Assembly (NCBI GenBank): GCA_034008185.1
Contig: CM067082.1
Coordinates: 83,513,684 to 83,577,683, forward strand
DNA length: 64,000 nucleotides
Origin: Gorsachius magnificus
Lineage: Eukaryota; Chordata; Aves; Pelecaniformes; Ardeidae
Direction of reading: 5' to 3'
The notes below the pieces were generated by a model. That model had not been told where the DNA came from, searched no databases, and was given only the letters and a program-made list of their open reading frames with translations. Made by a program: the position numbers and the translations under genes. Positions within the stretch are counted from its first letter, which is position 1. Every line of letters starts with the position of its first letter. Shown here piece after piece: positions 37,080-49,291 of this stretch.

Positions 37080-39830
37080 ATGTATTCTGGGTTACAACAC
37101 CACAAAACCTGAAACATGATACAGGGGGTAGTGATTATTGACAGAAGTGGTTTAGACTAGGATTTGGTGCTATTTTAAAAACCAGAATGTACCCATCATA
37201 CATGAAGTCACTAAACAACTTAAGAATGTTTTTAAAAATTTTGAACTTGAGCAAGGTAAACCCTACAGCTCCTATACTTACCTTGAGCTTATCTCCTTAT
37301 AGCATATCAAATAACTAAATTATTTGAAATTTTCATTGTATTTCCAGATAGTTTTAAAATATTTCCTCTAAGTAAATATATCAAGGTGATGCCTAAGAGA
37401 TACAACTTCAAAAACACGAGAAGATTGTCTTAAAAGATAGGTTGCTTCAGCTCTCTTATACCCACAAGAATCTCATGAAGAAATCTTTATTATTGCCTCC
37501 TGATATGATAATCTTCTAGAGGTGTTATTTCCTATTTCACATTCTTTAAACGGAAGGTTCTATAGATTACAGTTTATCTAACTAGAAAGATTATTAGTGT
37601 TAATGGCTGAGTTAAGCAATCTCCCTTCTGCTGGGATACACATGCAAACCTGCAAATTACGGTATCAATACATAAAAAGTGTTAAAAAAGGGAGACACAT
37701 GGCTGTATTTGGAGCTGCCTGAACCATTTGCAAAGTCATCGTTAAATATAACTTGAAATGATGATGCTGGCAGCAGGGAAATACATTTTCATACCTGCTA
37801 TGAAGTTCTATGGGAGAACTGCAAATACTGGTTGTCCCAAGGCAGTTGTAAAGGATTAGCTACAATTAACACAAATATTCAAGCAAGAAAGTATTTTAAG
37901 AGATATAACATTTCAAGGTTTACTGTATACATTATGTTGTGCTTCCTTAGAGCCAAAAGCAGCCAACAGAGTTTTGCTGTAATTAAAAAAAAAAAAAAAA
38001 GAAAAAGGCAGGACTTCTAAGACGTTGCACTAAGGAGCAGAGCGTGTAAGTTTATTAAGCAATTACAAAACTGTTATTAACCTGATGTAAGCATGTCTGT
38101 CACTCTGCACTTTCTAGGTACAATAATAGTAAAACTATCAACATTTATTATGGAATTATTTATTACATAACGTGAAGAAAATAGCTATTCTATTGCTTAA
38201 CCTTTCTTCAGCTTCATGATTATTTTGAAGTGAAGAAACGGAGAAAATCACGGCAGAAATAGTAAGCAGCTTCCTAAAGCTACACATGAGAGACGTTTTC
38301 AAGGCACAGAGTCCAGCTAATGTCCTCACTGTGAAACAGAAGCATTTGACTCTTGTTTTAAACTGCTCCTTCAGGTGTCACTAGGGATATGAAGTGAAGC
38401 CTATCAAGTCTTTTGAAAGACAGAGATCTGTGGAAAACTAGGTTTGGAGCTTAATGTAGGTTCCAGCTATGTTCTTATTTTAATCTTTGTGCACGCAGAT
38501 GATTCTGATCAGTGGCATTGTGCATGGAACCCAGTAAATTTTTAAGAAAAAGACAGAAATATTATTTGATGAAAGTCCAGAGGCATTTTAAGACGTCTGT
38601 GCCCCGAATGAAAATACAGTATCACAGTCAAATACTGTAGAAAGGATAGAGCTACTTGATTTATGCAGAAAACGTCCTCCGTAGAGGCTAAAATGAGACG
38701 CAAAAGTGGAGATTCAACAAATTTGAATAAAATCTATACCCCCCCGCATCGATGGCTGGGCCCAGAACTGTGCCTGTGCATAGCTGGTCTGGACCAGCAG
38801 GACCTGCTGTAAAGGAGCTGCCACAGTGAATGTGGCTGTTGAAGCCCCCATGGGAAGCAATTCTGGGAAGAGCAACGTGGAGGGTGTTACAAGGGGATGA
38901 GGGAAGAGCAGTCATAAGGGGAGCAAACACTGCCTGCTGCTTCCGAGCTCTGAAGTTCAGCAAGAGTTTAAAAACATGAAACACAATTCCCACAAAGTCT
39001 GGGCATTGTCCAATAGTCCTTTTTGTTCCCTGGCAGCATGACAGAAGTTGGTACATCAATAAATTGCCATCTGTCCATCTGCTACACTTCATTTTCACTA
39101 TGTGCTGTGAGTACTGCTAGGGGTCTGTGGAAAAAACCAGCCCCATGCAATCACATTCTTTTTAATGCTGCACAGGACAGCATTAGAAGTGCTCTATGGA
39201 CTAAGTGTGCCTTTCCTTCTCATGTCATTTGGGGAAGGGTTGGAGCTGACGTATCTTCTCTGCCCTTTGGGGAATATAATTTTCTGAGACCATTCCACAC
39301 TTGTCTGCACATTTGACTTGCAAGAAAGCCCTACCTTCCCCTAAGCAAACCAAATCCGTGGCTGAAGGCACAAGACTTTGCAGGCAGTATGCTCTAATCA
39401 CAGTCACCAGAGGAATAGCACTCAGAGAACCTCCTGGACTCCAGGGGAAAAGCTGTCCTGGGCTCCCGAATGATATTTGAGAAAGCACAGCATGCTGATG
39501 AATCAAACTGAAAGCTACATATTGACTGGGAAGGATTTGACACCGAGCAGTGGTTCAGTTTTCTGTTTCTTGTGGCTAGTGGGCTAAGATTCTTCAATCT
39601 GGAAAAGAGACAGCAGAGAGGCGATTGTCGAGGAGTGGCAAGGGTGAGGCTGCTCAGCAAGGGAAGGGGACCCAGGGCTGCAGGTGACAGCAAGGCCAGC
39701 AAGGCAGGGGCCTCCCCGATAAGGCATTCAGTGCTACACTTCTCAATACTACTGCCACAGTCCAGTGACTCCCAAACAAATCTGTAGCAATAAGGCAGGT
39801 CAAATATCATGCCTGGAAGTTAAGTCCATG
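37080..39830. other. Intergenic DNA between OVALY and the LTR-rich spacer
   Basis: AT-rich to about 38.7 kb with an A-run near 37985-38000. Short frames at 38.7-39.8 kb have no recognised product. Confidence 0.45.
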
Positions 39831-40410
39831 TGTCAGGGTCTGTAGTGGTCCTAACCTGAAGAGTGTTGTACATTGAGGAGTTAGTGACCCACATAAAAGT
39901 TGACCTGATCAGACACAGGCATGTGCTGTGCTGTGCTATGCTATGCTATACATATCACTTCACCTGCAGGCCTATACTGTGCTGAATGTATCATGTGGCT
40001 GCAGGATAAACAGCCTGCTAGTCATAATGGAGGAGCTTGCAGATGGGCCCAGATTGGCACCTGGTGATGCTGCTGCTGGCACATCCTTGTCTTTTTCTTG
40101 AAGTGAAGCAGCATGTTTCTATATAAATACACGTTTCCTTGATGGTAGAAAAGATAAACAAAGTTGCTTACTTCTAAGAACATACCCCTAAAAGCTGTAA
40201 AGATCACACCACCAGTGAATCTCTGCATGCATGGGATATGCTCAGTGTGCTGTGTCCTGAATAAAGATCCATACAATGCCACACAGCGTGGCATTCCCAC
40301 CATCTGAAGGGACATGAAATTATCTATGCTATCTCCTTTTTCCCTCTCATGTTATCTCCAGAAAATGCATTTTAATCAGTTTCTTGCTAGTGGCCAAAAC
40401 AAACACTTGC
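39831..40410 (+). mobile_element. LTR-like element, copy A
   Basis: Shares GGAGTTAGTGA, CACATAA, AGTGAAGCAGCATGTTT and CTCCTTTTTCC-type words, in the same order and spacing, with 43469-44033. It includes TATATAAATACACG and GAATAAAGATCC, possible promoter and polyadenylation signals of an LTR. The ends are approximate. I do not recognise the family by name. Confidence 0.6.
39922..39948 (+). repeat. TGTGC/TATGC short tandem repeat
   Basis: Five-base units within LTR-like copy A, shifting from TGTGC to TATGC. The matching part of copy B has only TGTGCTGTGC. Confidence 0.85.
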
Positions 40411-40969
40411 AGTGGAGCATTACAGGTGTCCAGCTCAGTGAGGTTCATGGCCAGGCACCGGCATGCAAGATAGCAAGGACCTCAATCAAAAGACTCAGTT
40501 TAAATACTTCTCTCTGGTGAGGGGGATGTAGGCCGCCATGGAGGCATTTCACAGCTCTATCACAAACAGTGCTCTAATTCAAGGCTGGACAGTTGCTTCA
40601 GACGTGCCTGAGCCTAGGCAGCCTAGGAGAGGGATGATATTCTCAAGAGCAGAGGTTTCTGAAGTCCTGGATGATATCGAGACGATGACAGAGATTGACT
40701 AATCAGTATCTCTTCTGACACAGGAACTTAAGGGTATTAAAAGAAGTTGGTAGAAAGCAGTTTAAAAAACTCACATAGAGGTAGCTGACAGCAAACAGGT
40801 AGCTGAATGATGGACCTCATGGCCAATCTGGGTGCTGAAGATGATCAAATTTTACATGATTTTAAAGGGAGACTTGACAAAACCATGGAAGAGAAATCCA
40901 TTGAGAGGTAATAAACATATGGAAAATACTACCAGCTATTGAAGTCCCAGGACTGAAAACAGCCAATGT

Positions 40970-41640
40970 TAGGACCCTGACGGCATGACCAGCCTCAGCA
41001 GGATTGTACTCCAAATTGTCAGACAGTCAGAGGAGTATATGGCATCTCTGCTCAAGCGTAATTGAGAAAGCGTGGCAGAAGAAATGTGAGAGATGTGTTT
41101 GGAGAAACAAAACAGAGGAGACATGTGGAAGGAGGTGTTATTGAGAGCACAGCTGAAGCCACACTCTTGGGAGGAGGTACTCCATTCCAGAGGAGGCACC
41201 TCTGAGGGACTGCAGTCACAGGCAACCCATGCCAGAGCAGTGAAACCCCAGAGGGCCTGCAGGCCACAGATGACTGACACTGGAGCAAGGACATCTCTGT
41301 GGAACGCCAGCCCATGGAGCAGACTAGAACAGGAGAAAAGTGAGCAGCAACAACTGGCAGATAGAAATAGTTATGCACCAACCCCAACCTCTTGCATTGC
41401 CTGCTGCTTCACCAAAGGGACTGGGAAGCACTGAGTGTAACAAGAAAGCTGAAACTAGGAAGCAGAGAAGGAGAGTTTTTTGACTGGAGTTGAGTGTGGG
41501 GAGGGGGGATGAAAGGTCTAAGTGTCTGTTTCATAGTTTGTTACTTTTTTTTTGTCAATACCTGAATCAACAACAAAAAATTTGTGTTAATCAGCAAAAA
41601 ATTATACGAAACTCCCCAAGTCAAGACTGTTGCCCACAAC
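40970..41640 (+). mobile_element. Degraded second LTR-like segment
   Basis: Words such as GGCACCTCTGAGGGACTGCA, GTTACTTTTTTTTTGTCAAT and AACTCCCCAAGTCAAGACTG resemble the R/U5 part of a common avian ERVL-type LTR. No matching partner or coding sequence is visible, and the limits are uncertain. Confidence 0.45.
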
Positions 41641-43150
41641 AGAAGCCCATTTCAGCTGAGCCTTGGCCCTTCAGTCCCTGCCTGAAGTACACTATAGTTG
41701 TGCCTGTCTCCAGGCCTGCCTCCTGCTGGACCTCAGACGCAAGCCTTGTAGCCTTGTCTCCGGGCCCATCTCTTTTGCAGGTGACAGGGCCCTGAGTGCA
41801 CTAATAATGGTCCTGACCAGCCACACCTGGAGCCTCTACAAGCACCTACGGGCCCAGGAGCTCTGTTTAAGCTATGCTCTGAACCTTCAGTCCCGCTCTG
41901 TGCTACATCAGAGGTGTAGCAGTCTCCAGTTCAAACAAAGCTGTGCCCATGCCTGGCCAAGGACTCCTAGTGTGACCTTGGCCCTGCCTTGTGATCACTG
42001 GACTGAGCCCAGCTCTGATGTGTGAATTGATTTCCTAGCTTGTCCTTGGCCACATGACATTGCCTGCTGGACTAGCTGTGATCTCTGGGCCTGCTCTGCT
42101 CAGATCCCGTGGGACTGAGCCCTGGATGGTGAGGCTCCTGCCCTGCAGGCTGTGGGATCCCCCTTGCCTCCTGGTTTGTCTTTCCTTGGGAAGAACCTGG
42201 CCCTTGCTGCTCCCTGACAGTGAAGCTTCCTTGAGCCCTCTGCCGAGCAGTGAGGAGCTCGGTCTCTGGTCATGCAGGCCCTTGTCCTTACAAAAATTCC
42301 TGATGTCTCCACAGTACTCACCCATTACTCAGCCCCAGGCTCCTGAATGAATCCCCTTCCACCTAGCTGGGCCCTCTTACCTGCCCTGGCTTGTGCCCAC
42401 CCAGCCTCTGGGGCCTGTCGGGGCAGCCTGACCACCTCACTCAGCCCCAAGCCTCTCACTCCATACCTTTTTCCAACCCACTGCCCCTGCCCTGCCTCTG
42501 TGTCCCCTGAAACAGCCCGCAGCCACTGAGCCACTCCTCCCGGCCGGGAGGACGCCCTTGCTCAGCGGGGAGGCTGCTGTGCCTGAGCCCTGACTGCACT
42601 AACAGCCCTCACTCGCCCGGCCTCCTGCGGCATGGCCCAGGACCCCATGGCACCTCCCGGGGGGCATCAGCACCCGCCTCCCCATGATGCCACAGCAGGG
42701 CCGGTCTCCAACTCCCCAATACCCTGCCCTGTCCAGCTGTGGGACCTCTTGATCCTAGCTTGCAGACCGATTTCTTGGCTTCACCTTGGACCTGCCCTGT
42801 CACTATGATATTGCCTTATGATTTGGACACTTGGTTGGATCTGGCCGCCATTTCAGGGTCTATCCTGCTTCCCTTGCTGAGGTACCATGGGGCAGGCCCT
42901 GGTCAGTGAGGCCCCTATCCCACTGGCTCTCATGGCATAGCAGCCAGCTCTCACTGCTCCCTGACCCTGGGTTCCCCAGATGGATCCTGGCCCTGGTTCT
43001 TCTCTTTCTGTATCTGGGGCTGTTGATGGACCCTGTTCCTGGCATTTAGCTCTGCCTTCCTGGGGTCAGGCCTTGTGGTGTGGCACCAGTTGGTGAGGGC
43101 ATTGCCCACCCTGCGGTGACCCTTTGCCCGGCTCACTGTCGTCATGGAGC
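41640..43150. other. GC-rich, CCTG-rich stretch without a recognised gene
   Basis: Clearly richer in G+C than its surroundings and dominated by CCTG/CCCTG words. Open frames exist on both strands, as expected from few AT-rich stops, but none shows a domain. Loose internal repetition is visible, for example TTGATTTCCTAGCTTG near 42030 against a similar run near 42755. It may be the inner part of an element bounded by the LTR-like copies. Confidence 0.5.
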
Positions 43151-43159
43151 AGCCCTGCT

Positions 43160-43455
43160 CCTGCTGTTCCTGGTAGTCCAGATAATTCTCCATCCACATT
43201 ATTGTCTGCTTACTCAGTCTGTATCTCTCTAATCTGGCTACAAGTATACTCTCTGAGATTATGCTGAAGGCCTTACTAAAGTCAAGGTGTACAATATCCT
43301 CTGCTCTCCCCTTATTTATAGAATGTTAGCCATCCCATCCGAGGAGAAAATGAGGTTGGTCAAGAGAGATTTGCCCTTGGTAGATCCATGCTGGCTTTTC
43401 CCATCACCTTTTATTCCCTCATGTGTCTTGAAATGCTCCCAGGAGGCTTTGCTTC
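43160..43455 (-). mobile_element. Old CR1 reverse-transcriptase fragment, antisense
   Basis: The + strand carries GCCTTACTAAAGTCAAGGTG, GCTCTCCCCTTATTTATAGA and GATCCATGCTGGCTTTTCCC, the reverse complement of a conserved CR1 ORF2 region. It is strongly diverged and appears cut on the right by LTR-like copy B. Confidence 0.7.
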
Positions 43456-43468
43456 ATAGTTTTCTGTG

Positions 43469-44033
43469 GTGATTCGAACTCAAATACAATTGCACATCAA
43501 GGAGTTAGTGATTCACATAACAGTTGACACAAGAAGGCACAGGCCTGTGCTGTGCCGAGCATAGAGGCTGGCTTCCCATCCAGTGCTGTGCTGCATGTAC
43601 CCCTGGGACGCAGGGTAAACTTTACCTGCCAGTCATAAGGAAGGAACCTGTAGGTAGCTCCCACTTGGCATGGGTGATTGCACCACCTGTGTCCTTCCAT
43701 TTATTGTTAAGTGAAGCAGCATGTTTTCATATGAACATCCCTTTGTTTCACAGTAGAAATAAATAGAATTGTTTTCCTCTTTAGAAAATCCTGCAAGAGC
43801 TCTAAAGCCCAAAGTGTCAGTAAACATCTATCTCCATGGATGGGATCCTCACTGCATGCCATGCCTTGACTGGTGGTCTGTCCAGTGTTGCACAATTTGA
43901 GGTTCCCTGCATCTGGGGGAATTTAAGAGTGTCTATACTATCCTCTTTTTCCTTTTAACGTTAGCTGCAATAAATGTTATTTTAAGCAATATCTTACAGA
44001 GTCTGAGTGCCTTTCTTAATACGGATCACAACA
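43469..44033 (+). mobile_element. LTR-like element, copy B
   Basis: Starts TGTGGTGATTCG and ends CGGATCACAACA, giving TG...CA termini over about 565 bases. It aligns with copy A at 39831-40410 in the same orientation and contains CAATAAATG near its end. The pair could be the two LTRs of one decayed provirus or two separate solo LTRs. Confidence 0.65.
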
Positions 44034-44720
44034 AATGCTAGCCCTTGTGCCTTGCAGCAGTGCACTACGCCTTTTCTGTGACTGCAGAGACCTGTAGTCT
44101 CCTGAATTCTCCTCCTTTTCCTCTCTGGAAATTAGTCATTTTTTCAAATCATCCTGACTTTTCCTTAGTCTCCTTTTTGCTGTTCTACCTAAAGAAGCTT
44201 TTCTTACTGCCCTTCACATCCCTCATCAGTTTTCCCTCCAACAGAATTTTTGCTTTTCAAATTCCATCACAGCATGCATGGGAAAAGCTTCTGTGCTCCT
44301 GCCAGGTGGATTGTCCTTGCTTCCAGCTCTTGTGCACTTTCTTTTTATATTTGAGCTCAGTCAGAATGAAGGCACCTTCGTCATCAGAGACAGCCTGTAT
44401 ATTGCTTCAGCAGCAAGATACATGACATGTATGGGAGCAAGTGAAAGGCTTTGCATGTAGGTGAGGCTAAAACTCATTCAATCACAGTGAGGAAGACCTT
44501 CAGGTTCTGGGTCAGATACTCCCATCCAACCTGTTGCTGGCCTGTGGGATGTGATCATTGAAAGTTATGCCATAATGGCCACATCAACCTATGTCAGAAC
44601 AAATATTCATGGGGGAGCATTAAGAAATCATCAGCTGTACAAGGAAGGCTGAGCTCCTGTCAGGTTAAAATTAATGTAAGACCCGATATGGGATATCCCA
44701 ATGACAATCGAGAGCAATGA
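44034..44720. other. Intergenic DNA, nothing recognised
   Basis: Pyrimidine-rich at first. No gene or named element is evident. Confidence 0.4.
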
Positions 44721-44724
44721 CAAA

Positions 44725-45370
44725 TGAACCTGTCGCAATCTGTGAGAGGCCAAGTCAGCACTGCAGGCAACAACATCCATCTCTTCAGAATGGCACAGTG
44801 CTGCTGCAGAAAGATGCCAGGCGGGCTACGATCTCCTGTCTGAAGGAGCTTGACCAGACACCTCATTTTATTTGGCCCAGGGAAAAAACACAGTCCCACA
44901 GAACAACTGAGAGAGAAACCATCACTGAGAGCTACAGCACCAAGGTTTGCAATGACAAGCACTTAGACAGTCAGCTGCAGTCGCTCTGGGTAAAATGATT
45001 TCTCTCTCTGTGAATGGTTGCTTCTGTCCCCCATGGAAAGGCAGCTTCCAGATTCACAATCGGGAATGAAGACAAACATGCAATAGTTAACATGATCCTT
45101 CCTACTGACAAAAGAGCAGAAACAAGGAGAGCCAAATCTCGAGTTCTGCGTAGGTTTGTGTGATTGGACGAGAGGCTTTGGTCTGTGAGCTGACCTGTAC
45201 TTCATACCCTTTTGGATAAAAAGTGCCTTTTATACTCTCAGGTGTCCAAGGCTCAAGTACTCAAGAGTCTGTTGGTTTAGGGACAGCTCCACAATGAAAC
45301 ACCTGGCAGAGGAAAGGGCAGCAGAGCCTTAGCTGACCTCCTTCTTGAGACAAGCATTGTCAAGCAAGGA
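44725..45370 (+). repeat. Upstream paralogous block 1, OVAL copy
   Basis: Direct counterpart of 26515-27060 before OVALY, with the last part also matching 9067-9155 before OVALX. It marks the far 5' part of the duplication unit, here about 7.5 kb before the OVAL ATG because CR1 copies have been added between. Confidence 0.85.
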
Positions 45371-45379
45371 TGTGTGACA

Positions 45380-46300
45380 GAACTATTTGTACTGCTTTGC
45401 ACAGCTGGGCTGGACTGGACAATCCATTGCCAGTTGTCCCAGGTAGCCTTCCAACTGCAGGAAGGTTTGCTTACTCTCTCTAGACCCCATGTCAAGCAGA
45501 CTGTAGACGACCTTTTGCATGTTGACGCTATCCTGACGGCCTGTTCTCATCCAGGTCTTCATTTACCCATGGGTAGATTCTGCTGCTTGCAACTGGCCTT
45601 ACACTAACTATCAGTTTGAGCACAGAAACCCAAAACAGGCCTCTAGGAAAGAGCACAGCATGTCTTTCTCATACATTGTCAAAGCAGAGCTTTTTATCCT
45701 CCATGTCTTTGCTTTGTTGTGGGCATGTTCTGAAACTGAAACTCCAGTTCATGGAGAGAAAACATGGCTTTTGTATAACTCATGAAATAAAGCTTTGCAT
45801 CAAACACATACAAAAGTGTTGTGCAGGTCTGCAACCAGGACACTACACAGACATCAAATTCACCAGGTATAAAATACACCTCTGGGACCATTTTTACTCT
45901 ATACTTGCAGTGTGATGGTGTGAAAAAATGATTACTGACAAAACTGCAGCTGCTTCCTGGATATGTTTGTAGGTCCTAAAATACAGGCCATTTGTGATGA
46001 GCTGGGCCTGTGACACAGGTCTGGATACCTATGTAATTCATGTGCGATAAACCAGATTAAGGGAAGGGGAATCATGGTTGTACAGGAGAGGGGCTTGAGG
46101 GACCCTTGGAAGGCAGATCTGACCGAGTTAAATGTGCTGGCCAAGTCTTATATGCAGCAATGGAAGACCAATGTGGTAGAAATAGGAATAAACCCCTGTG
46201 AAGAGTGGCCCTGAACAAAAAAGGGACAAAGATTGAAAATAGTGGCACAGATCCAAGGTTTACTATAAACAGTGTGAGAAAACAGCTTTTTAGGTGTAGA
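45380..46300. other. 5' flank of OVAL, no gene recognised
   Basis: Short frames only, with no domain or element that I can name. Confidence 0.4.
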
Positions 46301-46306
46301 CACTAG

Positions 46307-47185
46307 ATTCATAGAATCACAGAATATCTCCAGTTGGAAGGGACCTGTAAGGATCATCAAGTCCAACTCCTTGCTCCTTGTGGGACTATCTAAAATTAAA
46401 CGACGACCAAGAGCACCGTCCAGACGCTCCTTGAACTCTGACAGGATTGGAGCCATGACCGCTTCCCTGGGGAGCCTGTTCCAGTGACCAACCACCCTCT
46501 CAGTGAAGAACCTGTTCCTAATGTACGGTCTGAACTTCCCCTGATGCAGCTTCATTCCATTTCCTTGTGTCCTGTCAATGGTCACCAGAGAGAGGAGAGC
46601 AGCACCTCCCTCCACTGCTCCCCTTGGGGAAGCTCTAGAGTGCAATGAGGTTACCCCTTCTCCAAGCTGAACAAACCAGGTGACCTCAGCCACTCCTCAT
46701 GAGTCTTGCCCTCAAGGCCTTTCACCATCTTGGTTGCCCACCTCTGGACACACTCTCATAGTTTGATGTTCTTCTTATATTGCGGTGCCCAAACCTGCAC
46801 ACAGTACTCGAGGTGGGGCCGCACCAGTGCAGTGTAGAGTGGGACAATCACCTCCCTCGACTGGCTACCTATGCTGTGCTTGATGCGCCCCAGGACGGGG
46901 TTGGCCCTTTTGTCTGCCAGGGCATGCTGTTGACTCATATTTAACACCCAGATCTCTTTCTGTGGGTCTGCTCTTCAGCCTTTTGTCCCCCAATTTGTAT
47001 GTATAACCAGGATTACACCATCCTGGGTGGGGAATCCAGAACTTGCTCTTGTTAAATTTCATACAGTTGGTGATTTCCCAGCTCTCTAGCCTATCCAGAT
47101 ATCTCTGTAAGGGCTCTCTACCCTCAAGGGGGTCCACAGATCCTCCTAGGTTAGTATCATTGGCATATGCTCACTTTGACATGTT
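46307..47185 (-). mobile_element. CR1 copy, antisense, inverted partner of the 59 kb copy
   Basis: On the - strand it carries NMSQQHALADKRANPVLGRI and RPHLEYCVQVWAPQY, followed by a stop, and then a block with [13 protein letters not shown]. The same sequence, stop and downstream deletion are in the + copy at 59041-59800. This copy extends further in the 5' direction but lacks about 18 bases before NMSQ. The coding region is broken by stops and frameshifts. Confidence 0.92.
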
Positions 47186-47189
47186 CTCT

Positions 47190-48990
47190 TCAACCTTTTC
47201 ATCTCCAGCTTTGAAGGACTCGTGATAACCATTGTTCTGTGGACATGAAGCTTAAAAGCAAAGTAAGGTGTGATACACTCCCTGTGACTCTCAGGGTCCA
47301 GGAACACCTCCCAGTATTGTGTTATATGCCAGATATTCTTCTGGCCACCTAGCACTAGAAAGCACTACTGCCTCTCCTGATGTCTGTGGTACCACCTCAC
47401 CTCCTGAGCTACACAAATGAGGTGGGGGATCTACTCTGCCAGTGGATATAAAAGAGGGAATGTGGGTACTTGTTTAAGTGTTCAGTGCCTTGGCTCACTG
47501 GTACACCAAATTGCTGGGTGAGGAACACCCTGTTGTTATTCACCACTCTTAAGACAGGTTATGGTGAATTGTTAATAAAAGCATTTATTCATAACATGTA
47601 AAGGAGGCAACAGAGTGAACAATATTCATAAAAATGTAAGTAATTTTAAAAAAAGAAAAGAAAAAGAAAAGCGTATATTATATATGCTAGGGTTACTTTG
47701 GAAACACCTTGCCCTTACTGACCTGATCTGGTGTCTACTCAGACAAAATGGCTGACAGTTTTGACCATAGTGGATAACTCACCCCTTTTCTGTAGCTGAG
47801 ACTCTCATAAGACAGAAATTATTCAGGATCCTCTATCTGACAGCTCAGCCAGGGATAGAGCTTCTCCCAGAGAGTTTAGATTAAAAAAGTACCATATTTT
47901 CCCAGTTTTACAAGGCTTGCTCACCCTTACAACTGCTCTCCCCTTGAATGCAGGGGAGGGTGAGCTAGGAATTGAGCTGCCCAGTCCCCTGGCTGTATCC
48001 ATGTGACATGCTCTCAGACCAGGCCTCTAGAAAGGTTGACATTTTTCTACTAAAAGTGCCTCCTTACTGCCTCCCTCTCAAGGCAATGGTCTTCGAACAT
48101 TCTTCTCAGCTATGGTAGCACTATCTTAATACTTTAAAGTATCTGGAAGTGTCCCTTTGAGGCTGGATGTCTTCCCTCCACCTGGCTGGCTGGTAAACAG
48201 TTCCTTGCCCCAGTGAGAGGCAAAACCATCCTTCTTTTCCTTGCTATTTCACCAGGATGTTTCAGTGTGGCAGGACCACCTGCTTTGCATTGATCCATAT
48301 GTTAACAAACAGATACGAAGAGCTAAGTTAGAATATATGTACACAACTTGTTACTGGTGTATGATTGACCAGATGGTGGAGATTTTTAATTAACAGTGCA
48401 CCTGGAAGACCCACTTCCCATTCCCTTTCTCCATCAACATACTAATAGATATTTTATAGGTAGGGATAATTCTTTCTGGGAAGCACTTCTATCAACAGAA
48501 AAAGCAGACAAGCTTCTTAGGCTTTCTTAAAGCCTGGAACAGAAGCAGTAGACCTGACTTAAAAAAAAAGAAGTATTATTCTGTGCTCAAGTATAGATAT
48601 GTATCTGTCAGACTACCTGTGGGAAAACAAAAACCAAACCAAACCAAACCAAACCAAAAGGCTTGGCTGATACCCGCAGAGCAGAGAGCTGACAAAAAAG
48701 AGCACTTCCCCTACAATCTTGTCTTGCTTAAGCAAGGTTGCTTGGTGACAACAACTCGGCAAGGAGAAAGTAGATTTCTATGGCACATTTCTTTTCACAA
48801 AAGGAAGCAGACTGAGGTAAAGAAAACTGCACTGTCTAAACTGTCTAAAACTGCACTGTCAGCAGTACAGGAGCCTACCTCTTCTCCTTAACAGACATCA
48901 CAGACCTCTCCATATAGGTTCTAAAGAATTATGTTGTACTGACTTTGGGATTCACCACTCTCACACCTCCCCCACTTTTTAAAATCACAT
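47190..48990. other. 5' flank of OVAL, unrecognised sequence
   Basis: AT-rich, with an AAAAG-rich run near 47648-47671. No gene is evident. Confidence 0.45.
48631..48657 (+). repeat. (AAACC)n short tandem repeat
   Basis: Five-base AAACC units repeated about five times in OVAL 5' flanking DNA. Confidence 0.95.
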
Positions 48991-48999
48991 AGTGCTTTA

Positions 49000-49260
49000 C
49001 AGAGGTCAGAATGGTTTCTTTACTGTTTGTCCATTCTATTATTTCAACCCAGAACAATAGCTTGTATAACTGAAATGCTTTTATAACTGAAATATATTTG
49101 CTATTGTATATTATGATTGTCCCACAGACCATGAACACTCCTTTAGCTGGATCTTAAAGGTCTTTTCCAACTGAGGTGATTCTATGATTCTATGATTTCA
49201 CAGTTCCACCATCATCTGCCAGGCCAGTAAGTTACCCATGGAAGATCTGAGAGATACGTT
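49000..49260 (+). repeat. Upstream paralogous block 2, OVAL copy
   Basis: Has GCTATTGTATATTATGATTG, CAGACCATGAAC and ATGGAAGATCTGAGA in the order seen before OVALY and OVALX. A short + strand CR1 3' tail (about 49145-49200, GATTCTATGATTCTATGATT) interrupts it. Confidence 0.8.
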
Positions 49261-49291
49261 GCAAGGGCATACCACAAACACATTTGGAATA

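Noticed and set aside
41663..43200. Several open frames of 60-120 codons on both strands in the GC-rich stretch
   Set aside because: They overlap in many frames, have no recognisable domain, and are expected where AT-rich stop codons are rare.
48631..48657. Regular short repeats as a possible CRISPR-type array
   Set aside because: Five-base tandem units without spacers in an animal genome; a simple microsatellite.
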